The notes beneath the pieces are model-generated. The model saw only the letters and a list, made by a program, of their open reading frames with translations, did no database searches and was not told where the DNA came from. Position numbers and translations under genes: made by a program. Of a stretch of DNA of 12,874 nucleotides, positions 7,901 through 12,874 are shown in pieces. The stretch is from Gammaproteobacteria bacterium (GTDB taxonomy: Bacteria > Pseudomonadota > Gammaproteobacteria > Pseudomonadales > Pseudohongiellaceae). Where the stretch lies: contig PWQG01000320.1 of the NCBI GenBank assembly GCA_003556835.1, positions 1 to 12,874 on the forward strand. Direction: 5' to 3'. How positions within the stretch are numbered: the stretch's first letter is position 1; each line of letters starts with the position of its first letter.

Positions 7901-10900
7901 CGCTGATCAGCGCGGCGCGCCCTGAGCTGGTGTATGAAAACGTGGTGCCGGTGCGAGATTCGCTCTATGGCAACCTTTACCGCCACGGTGAGATTCATCG
8001 GGTGATTGCCCACGAACACACCGGCTTACTGGCCGCCAGCGAGCGCATCCGGGTAGAAAACAGCTTCATCAAGGGCGAAAAGCCCTGGGAATATAACCTG
8101 CTCTCCGCCACGCCGACCCTCGAGATGGGTATCGATATCGGGGATCTCTCCAGTGTACTGCTCTGTTCGGTGCCGCCGGCCCAGGCCAACTATCTGCAAC
8201 GGGTCGGTCGAGGCGGCCGTCGGGATGGCAACTCCTTTGTGCTGACGGTGGCCAACGGCCGGCCCCATGACCTGGTGTTCTATGCGGATCCCAGCCGTAT
8301 GCTGGATACCCCGGTGGAGCCGCCGGCGGTGTTCTTGAAAGCTCGCCATGTGCTTCGCCGGCAGCTGCTGGCCTATGCCATGGACTGCTGGACCCGCAAG
8401 GCCCGGGGCGATAACCAGATTCCCCAGGCCATGCAGCCGGTGTTGGATGCGGTGGAGAAGACCCAGGAGGATCGTTTCCCCTACACGCTGTTGAATTTCC
8501 TGAAGCATGGCATGCAGGAGATCTGGGACGGCTTCGCCAGCCATGTGGCGACCGAGCTCCGTGGCGAGGACCTGGAGCTGCTGCGCCAGTACCTGTTTGG
8601 CGGGCCACAGCATCAGGACGATCATCTGCAGCTCTATGTGCTGGGGCGACTGAAACTGGTGGCGGATGAGCGCCAGCGGATGGCCCTCACCGTCAAGGAG
8701 CTGGACAGGCAGCTGGAGAAGATGCGCAAGCGGCCTCAGGATGAACACACCCAGGCGGAGCTCGTCGAGCTCGAGCGGGAGGTGGCCGGCTACCGCAGCC
8801 TGCGCATTCGGCTTAACAAGCGCGAAACCCTGAACTTCTTTACCGACGAGGGGCTATTGCCCAACTACGCCTTTCCGGAGGAGGGCGCGACCCTGCGTTC
8901 AGTGATCTTTCGCTCCGAGAAGGGCGCCGGTGGCGATGGTGCCGAGCGAGAGTTCGTCAAGCGGGAGTACGAATACCAGCGGCCGGCTCAGGCGGCGCTC
9001 ACAGAGCTGGCGCCGGAGGCGGTCTTCTATGCCGGTAACCGTAAGGTGAAGGTCTCCCGGGTAGAGACGGCCAAGGGGCGCAATATTCAGCCGTGGCGCT
9101 TCTGTCCGCGCTGCCACTATTCGGCGCCGGCCGATGACCCCAAGGCAGGCTTCAGCGACAAGACGTGCCCGCGCTGTCATACCAATCGATGGGGCGATGA
9201 GAGCGCCCGCACCAGCATGTTGAAGATGACCCAGGTGTATGCGTTTACCAACGCCAGGGATGCCCAGTTGGACGACCGCTCCGATGACCGCGAGCCGGTG
9301 TTCTTCAACAAGCAGATGTTGATCGACTTCAATCCCGCCGATATCTCCATCACCTGGGTACTGGACGACAAGGAGCGACCGTTCGGGTTCGAGTTCATCC
9401 GCAGCGCCCGTTTCCTTGAGGTGAACTTCGGACGCCGGGAAGGCGACGAGATGTTCTTCGATGTGGCCGGTGAGCATATCCAGCGGGCCGGCTTCCCGAT
9501 CTGCCGCGAGTGCGGTTCGGTGCAGTCCCGTGCGGCGGCTGCCGGCAAGCAAGAGCCAGCACACCTGAAGTCGTGCAGTTATTCCCGCGGGCCGAAGACG
9601 CTTGCCAGCGGCAAGCAGGGCGATTTACATCAGGACAGCGGCATCGAGAACTGCCTCTATCTCTACCGCCAGTTTGCCTCGGAGGCGCTGCGCATCCTGC
9701 TGCCCCGGCTTTCCAGCGGCGGCACCGAGGAGCAGGTGAACTCCTTTGTGGCGGCGCTGCAGCTTGGCCTGAAGCGCCGTTTCGGCGGCAAGGTAGACCA
9801 CCTGCGGGTGGCCTATCAGAGCGAGCCGATCGGAGAGACCGACGAGCGACGCCACTTCATAGTGCTCTACGATTCGGTGCCCGGCGGCACTGGCTACCTG
9901 CATGAGCTGCTCAGCCGCGCAGAGAACATGCAGGAGGTGTTCCGCCAGGCCTATCAGGTGATGCAGGCCTGCGACTGCTATGACCACACCATGGATGGCT
10001 GCTACCGCTGCCTGCTGGAGTATCGCAACGCCTACGGCATGGAGAGCACCAGCAAGTCGCTGGCGCTGGAGATGCTCAAGGACGTGGTCGAGGGCGAGCA
10101 TGAGTGGGTGCAGGACGATCAGGGGCTGAGTGCGCTCGGCGGCAATCCCTGGATCGATAGCGAGTTGGAGGCCCGCTTCCCTGAAGCGCTGGCCCGCTTC
10201 TCCGGTCACGAGTGCGTGGGTAAACAGAAGGTGCGGGTCTCCCAGGATGTGATTCGTGGTAAGCACGGCTATCGGCTGACGATCGGCGAGCTGGCCTACG
10301 AGATGGAGCCCCAGGCGGATCTGGGGGTGGCCCAGGGCGTGCAGTTCGCCAGTCGCCCAGATTTCGTGCTGTGGCCAGTGCGCCATGGTCTGACGCCCGT
10401 GGCCGTATTTCTGGACGGCTACAAGTTCCATGCGGAGAAGGCCAGCGACGACCTGCTCAAACGTCAGGCGCTGATGCACGCCGGCTTCGTGGTGTGGAGC
10501 CTGAACTGGTATGACGTCAACAAGGTGATGGGCGACAAGGCGATGGACGTGCCGTTGCCGGCAGGCATGACCTCGCCGGAGCAGAACCACGCGGCTATTG
10601 CCGGCCTGGCTAAGCTCGCCGGGGTGGCCAATCCGGTGCTGCACCACAACAAGACCCCCTTCGATCTGCTGGCGTCCTTCCTGACCCGGCAGCAGCCCGA
10701 TGAGCTCGAGAAGCACGCGCTGCTGTTCGTGCTGCAGTGCCTGCCAGCCGGCTCAATGGCCGACCCCGCGGTGAAACAGCAGGGAGTCGATGCGCTGCAC
10801 GGCCTGCCTGCGGCCTTTACCGATCGCACACCGGAACCGGTGGCGTTGGCCGGCGCTGTGGCGCTGAACGATGATCAGGGTGCGGCGGGCATCATCCTGC

Positions 10901-11445
10901 GGCTGCTGGCGGCCCCGGGGCTGCTCAAGACCTTCGACCTCGACGACGCCATGGTCTCGATCTGCTATGAGCTGCGCCAGGGCAGCGAAGAGGCTGCCCG
11001 CTACCAGTGGCAGCGCTTCTGGGGGGCCATCAACTTCCTGCAGTTCCTGCCACTGATGTACGCCTGGACCCCCGACTCAAGAAACAGCGGGATAGCCGCC
11101 GGCCTGCTTTGGCCCGAGAAGCGCAGTGCGTCAGCGGGGCCGACGCAACAGGCGACAGAGCCGACGTGGTATGCGCTGCTCGACGGCGAGCTTGCCGAGG
11201 CCCTGCGGGCGCTTGAGGTCAGCTGGCCGGAGCCCCCCCTGGTGGGTGATGACGTGGTGAATGCCGATGAGGAGATCATCGGTCAGGCGGAGCTTATCTT
11301 CGAAGCGCACCGGCTGGCCTTCCTGCTGCCAGGCGACGAGGAGCAGATGGCCATCAGGCCTCAGCTGGAGGCCGAGGGCTGGCGCGTGGTGACGGACGTG
11401 GATGAGCTGGTAGCAGTAATCAACGGATTGGATTCAGGAGCCTGA
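4957..11445 (+). CDS. Giant DEAH-type SF2 helicase with DUF1998 and putative C-terminal nuclease domain (DruE-like)
   Basis: The protein has 2162 residues from the ATG at 4957. Motor lobe 1 has Walker A ATGTGSGKT (100-108), YPMNALATDQ (133-142), DELH (229-232) and TSAT (265-268). CxxC pairs follow at 494/497, 559/562, 574/577 and 610/613. Lobe 2 shows F-S-D (651-653), M-G-I-D-I (to 1061) and QRVGRGGRR (1081-1089). A probable coiled coil spans about 1229-1288, then L-P-N-Y-A-F-P (1301-1307). More CxxC pairs are at 1383/1386, 1404/1407 and 1516/1519. DUF1998 is marked by LYDSVPGGTGYL (1637-1648) and cysteines 1672, 1674, 1682 and 1685. Residues about 1799-1851 resemble a PD-(D/E)XK nuclease. 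DUF1998 helicases include MrfA (DNA repair), DrmA/DrmB (DISARM, on two proteins) and DruE (Druantia, one protein of about this size). DruE fits the size and order best, but no other Druantia gene is visible, so I give no symbol. Confidence 0.9.
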   Translation: MIPGLLASEVSAALREFIVTGYETETAPFKGEFRRLVEEQQEGEAFLKGPYVSVGLPFLTGAAGRDFFPSLATEFPPYAHQEQAWKRLVSSGPAVNTLVATGTGSGKTECFLYPVLDHCQREGGPGIKAIVIYPMNALATDQAKRFAEIIHSQPALKGLRVGLFVGGDAGGSQTMGPGQVITDKAVLRESPPDVLLTNYKMLDYLLMRPKDQSLWAHNGPETLRYLVVDELHTFDGAQGTDLSLLIRRLRARFDMTPDQLICVGTSATLGGEESISGLLHYAGDIFSSPFRRDAVISEQRQTDSEFLDNIAFLSPNPEVGPEDLRVALRHGLSAYLHKAYELYFSKPPGDDLMTDSGRTALGRELKQHGQLANLLRQLKLSPGTPTFRDLAERLAAQIPSRLQRQPELALIALLSLMAHARDTVGRPFVQLRLQLWSRELRRIVGSLREPGPLVDPTEALVEDDSTSRPPPLLSFGDDQPPRDQRLVRLPLVQCRECHGTAWLTRMEMSHPTDQVVETELQAIYSAFFGHQQETTLLLPWQRGEAQSPAGMRLEHFRVCRECGTTAAVEGGAECKGCQAGADALVRVSKPHQLKEVKRGSVNKVIHEHDCPWCSARSALVVFGARAASLSAVAIHQLFSSRDNDDRKLLTFSDSVQDATHRAGFFAARTWQNNVRMALTQLLESSTKPLPLLELPARFEAWWLNDQASQGGGQLGKGHQGRLTLPQYLREFMPPDKRYRADFEFFEQSGEVAEPAPLLKLIRERMLWQALEDLGWRSQVGRSLNRLGIAAVGWPLERANQAANAWAKTVDNTLGYRIHAEAANGLMLGLMQHLVGLGAFGLDDLGAYRQKFGKTYLLTFLNYAPPIGPASPRPKFPASAKGEGYEPVSHASAAQSWYERWLACLNPAALIDRKQLEQVLMAALSALCDCGLLREEVNERGVRLWSLTPESLTITTVVEAVECQGYRPMHVPAAHAEAWLGLPLISAARPELVYENVVPVRDSLYGNLYRHGEIHRVIAHEHTGLLAASERIRVENSFIKGEKPWEYNLLSATPTLEMGIDIGDLSSVLLCSVPPAQANYLQRVGRGGRRDGNSFVLTVANGRPHDLVFYADPSRMLDTPVEPPAVFLKARHVLRRQLLAYAMDCWTRKARGDNQIPQAMQPVLDAVEKTQEDRFPYTLLNFLKHGMQEIWDGFASHVATELRGEDLELLRQYLFGGPQHQDDHLQLYVLGRLKLVADERQRMALTVKELDRQLEKMRKRPQDEHTQAELVELEREVAGYRSLRIRLNKRETLNFFTDEGLLPNYAFPEEGATLRSVIFRSEKGAGGDGAEREFVKREYEYQRPAQAALTELAPEAVFYAGNRKVKVSRVETAKGRNIQPWRFCPRCHYSAPADDPKAGFSDKTCPRCHTNRWGDESARTSMLKMTQVYAFTNARDAQLDDRSDDREPVFFNKQMLIDFNPADISITWVLDDKERPFGFEFIRSARFLEVNFGRREGDEMFFDVAGEHIQRAGFPICRECGSVQSRAAAAGKQEPAHLKSCSYSRGPKTLASGKQGDLHQDSGIENCLYLYRQFASEALRILLPRLSSGGTEEQVNSFVAALQLGLKRRFGGKVDHLRVAYQSEPIGETDERRHFIVLYDSVPGGTGYLHELLSRAENMQEVFRQAYQVMQACDCYDHTMDGCYRCLLEYRNAYGMESTSKSLALEMLKDVVEGEHEWVQDDQGLSALGGNPWIDSELEARFPEALARFSGHECVGKQKVRVSQDVIRGKHGYRLTIGELAYEMEPQADLGVAQGVQFASRPDFVLWPVRHGLTPVAVFLDGYKFHAEKASDDLLKRQALMHAGFVVWSLNWYDVNKVMGDKAMDVPLPAGMTSPEQNHAAIAGLAKLAGVANPVLHHNKTPFDLLASFLTRQQPDELEKHALLFVLQCLPAGSMADPAVKQQGVDALHGLPAAFTDRTPEPVALAGAVALNDDQGAAGIILRLLAAPGLLKTFDLDDAMVSICYELRQGSEEAARYQWQRFWGAINFLQFLPLMYAWTPDSRNSGIAAGLLWPEKRSASAGPTQQATEPTWYALLDGELAEALRALEVSWPEPPLVGDDVVNADEEIIGQAELIFEAHRLAFLLPGDEEQMAIRPQLEAEGWRVVTDVDELVAVINGLDSGA
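11436..11440 (+). promoter_or_regulatory. Ribosome binding site of the UvrD-like gene, inside the giant helicase gene
   Basis: AGGAG, within the last codons of the giant helicase gene, lies 6 nt before the ATG at 11447. The start follows the upstream stop by 1 nt, so the two genes are probably co-translated. Confidence 0.75.
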
Positions 11446-11446
11446 T

Positions 11447-12874
11447 ATGGTCAGCGTGGCATTCTCGGACAAGTATTTCGACAGCTTGTTGAAGCTCACC
11501 CCGAACGAGCAGAGCCAGGCCAACAAGGCGGTAATGCTCTTCCAGCAGGACCCTCAGCATGGCGGCCTGCACTACGAGAAACTGACGGCCTTCAAGGACA
11601 GCAAGCTGCGCTCGATTCGGGCCAACCAGGATGTGCGCATCATTCTGGCCGCGGCAGAGAAGGAAGATCTTTACCTGATGCTCTACGTGGCTCACCACGA
11701 GCCAGCCTATACCTGGGCGGCCAATCGCAAGGTGGAGATCAACCCCAATACCGGCAGCCTGCAGGTGTTTACCGTCGAGGAGCGCCGAGAGGAAGCAACG
11801 CCGGCACCGCCGTCCGCACCGGAGCTGCCGGGGCTCTTCGATACCATTCGCGACCGCCAGCTACTGCAGTTGGGAGTGCCGGAGGAGGCGCTGGGGTTGG
11901 TCCGCAGCATGAGGATCGAGGCCGATCTGGAAACCGCTCACCTCAACGAGCAGATTCCTGCGGATGCCTACGAGGGGCTGTTCATGCTGATGGCCGGGGC
12001 CAGCTTCGAGGAGGCCTACGGCGAAGTGGTGCCTGCGGCACCCGAAGCGGTGGATACCGACGACTTCGGCTCCGCCCTGGCGCGCCCGGAGTCCCGCGCC
12101 CACTTCACCGTGGCCGACAACGAACAGGCACTGCAGGACGTTCTTAATCAGTCCATCGAAAAGTGGCGGGTCTTCCTGCACCCTGCGCAGCGGCGCCTGG
12201 CCGAGGGCAGGAAGAATGGCCCAGTGCGGGTGCTGGGCGGCGCCGGCACCGGCAAGACGGTGGTGGCCATGCACCGGGCCAAGTGGCTAGCCGAGCAGGT
12301 AGCCGGCTCTTCGACGCCAGGGCAGGAACAAGGGAAGGAACAAAAGGTGCTGTTCACTACCTTTACCCGCAACCTGGCGGCGGATATCAAGCAGAACCTC
12401 CATAAGATCTGCTCGAGCCAGGCGCTAGAGCGTATCGACGTGATGAACCTGGATGCCTGGGTGGTCAGCTTCCTGAAAAAGCAGGGCTACGACTACGGCC
12501 TGCTGATGGATGCCAAGCAGCAGAAGCGGCTGTGGGAAGAGGCCTACTCGGAAAAGCCCGCTGCTATCGACCTGGGGCTGGCCTTCTTCCAGGAGGAGTG
12601 GGCCAGGGTCATCCAGCCCCAGTCCGTCGGTAGCCTCGACGACTACAAGAAGGCCTCGCGAATCGGCCGGGGCACCCGACTGAATCGCCAGCAGCGGGTG
12701 GAGATCTGGCCGGTGTTCGAGCGCTTTCGCCACATCCTGGCCAGCTACTACCTCAAGGAGACCGATGACGCCTATCGCGATGCGCGTCAGCTGCTCGAGG
12801 CCAACCCCGAGCTGCGTCCCAACCTCTGTTCGGTGATCGTGGACGAGGCTCAGGACATGGGCTCCCAGGCCTTC
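11447..12874 (+). CDS. UvrD/Rep-type SF1 helicase with RelE/ParE-like N-terminal domain (3' end outside window)
   Basis: The frame is open from the ATG at 11447 to the last base, giving 476 residues without a stop; the gene continues past the window. Residues 1 to about 108 resemble the small RelE/ParE toxin fold: an F-S-D-K-Y-F start, a helix rich in charged residues, then K-L-R-S-I-R-A-N, V-R-I-I-L-A and L-Y-V-A-H-H strands. A linker rich in Pro, Ala and Glu follows (about 115-130). The SF1 motor begins near 250 with Walker A GGAGTGKT (264-271). Motif Ia-like F-T-T-F-T-R-N-L-A comes next, and motif II, VDEAQD, is at 465-470. The rest of the motor, and any nuclease domain, lies beyond the edge. 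UvrD-type proteins move 3' to 5' on single-stranded DNA. The 1-nt gap from the giant helicase suggests the two act together; the role of the toxin-like part is unknown. Confidence 0.88.
   Translation, partial: MVSVAFSDKYFDSLLKLTPNEQSQANKAVMLFQQDPQHGGLHYEKLTAFKDSKLRSIRANQDVRIILAAAEKEDLYLMLYVAHHEPAYTWAANRKVEINPNTGSLQVFTVEERREEATPAPPSAPELPGLFDTIRDRQLLQLGVPEEALGLVRSMRIEADLETAHLNEQIPADAYEGLFMLMAGASFEEAYGEVVPAAPEAVDTDDFGSALARPESRAHFTVADNEQALQDVLNQSIEKWRVFLHPAQRRLAEGRKNGPVRVLGGAGTGKTVVAMHRAKWLAEQVAGSSTPGQEQGKEQKVLFTTFTRNLAADIKQNLHKICSSQALERIDVMNLDAWVVSFLKKQGYDYGLLMDAKQQKRLWEEAYSEKPAAIDLGLAFFQEEWARVIQPQSVGSLDDYKKASRIGRGTRLNRQQRVEIWPVFERFRHILASYYLKETDDAYRDARQLLEANPELRPNLCSVIVDEAQDMGSQAF

Noticed and set aside
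9625..10716. Long open frame on the minus strand (363 codons)
   Set aside because: It is antisense to the DUF1998 and nuclease-like part of the helicase, whose motifs are intact on the plus strand. No Shine-Dalgarno site or domain supports it.
872..11445. DISARM interpretation (SNF2 as DrmD, giant helicase as fused DrmA/DrmB)
   Set aside because: The two genes lie in blocks of different composition separated by a toxin-antitoxin pair. No methyltransferase or DrmC-like phospholipase D gene is present, and DrmA and DrmB are normally separate proteins.
1..12874. CRISPR array, rRNA, insertion sequence or transposase
   Set aside because: No regularly spaced repeats, no terminal inverted repeats with a transposase frame, and no RNA gene signatures were seen.

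Overview
The window is part of a bacterial defence or accessory island. The right two thirds is GC-rich, with strongly biased third positions and Shine-Dalgarno sites 5-6 nt from each start, as in a high-GC gammaproteobacterium. A Halomonas- or Pseudomonas-like host is my guess from general resemblance of the proteins, not something the sequence proves. The left third (to about 3913) is clearly more AT-rich with different codon use. The two halves probably have different histories and meet in a 384-nt non-coding stretch.

Left block (1-3913, + strand): the 3' part of a gene whose start lies outside the window, overlapping a 1013-aa SNF2-family helicase. The partial protein carries an E...H pair in a context that resembles the EH_signature domain of ZorC. 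Together they look like the zorC-zorD end of a type I Zorya anti-phage system, which predicts zorA (MotA-like) and zorB (MotB/OmpA-like) just upstream.

Middle (3914-4297): no gene; it holds a 13-bp tandem duplication and probably the promoter for the right-hand operon.

Right block (4298-12874, + strand, continuing past the edge): four genes with gaps of 1 to 31 nt, so probably one operon. They are a Phd/YefM-type antitoxin, a VapC-like PIN-domain toxin, a 2162-aa DEAH-type helicase with several zinc-binding cysteine clusters and a DUF1998 (MrfA zinc-binding) domain, and the first 476 residues of a UvrD/Rep-type SF1 helicase with a RelE/ParE-like N-terminal domain. The giant helicase has the size and layout of DruE of Druantia and related DUF1998 helicases. 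It also carries a C-terminal segment that reads like a PD-(D/E)XK endonuclease of the DUF559/Vsr kind. No DruH, DruA-D, DruF/G or methyltransferase gene is visible next to it.

The most interesting candidate system is therefore the right operon. It would combine a toxin-antitoxin pair, a giant helicase with a putative nuclease, and a second helicase with a toxin-like domain, possibly under the autoregulation of the toxin-antitoxin promoter.
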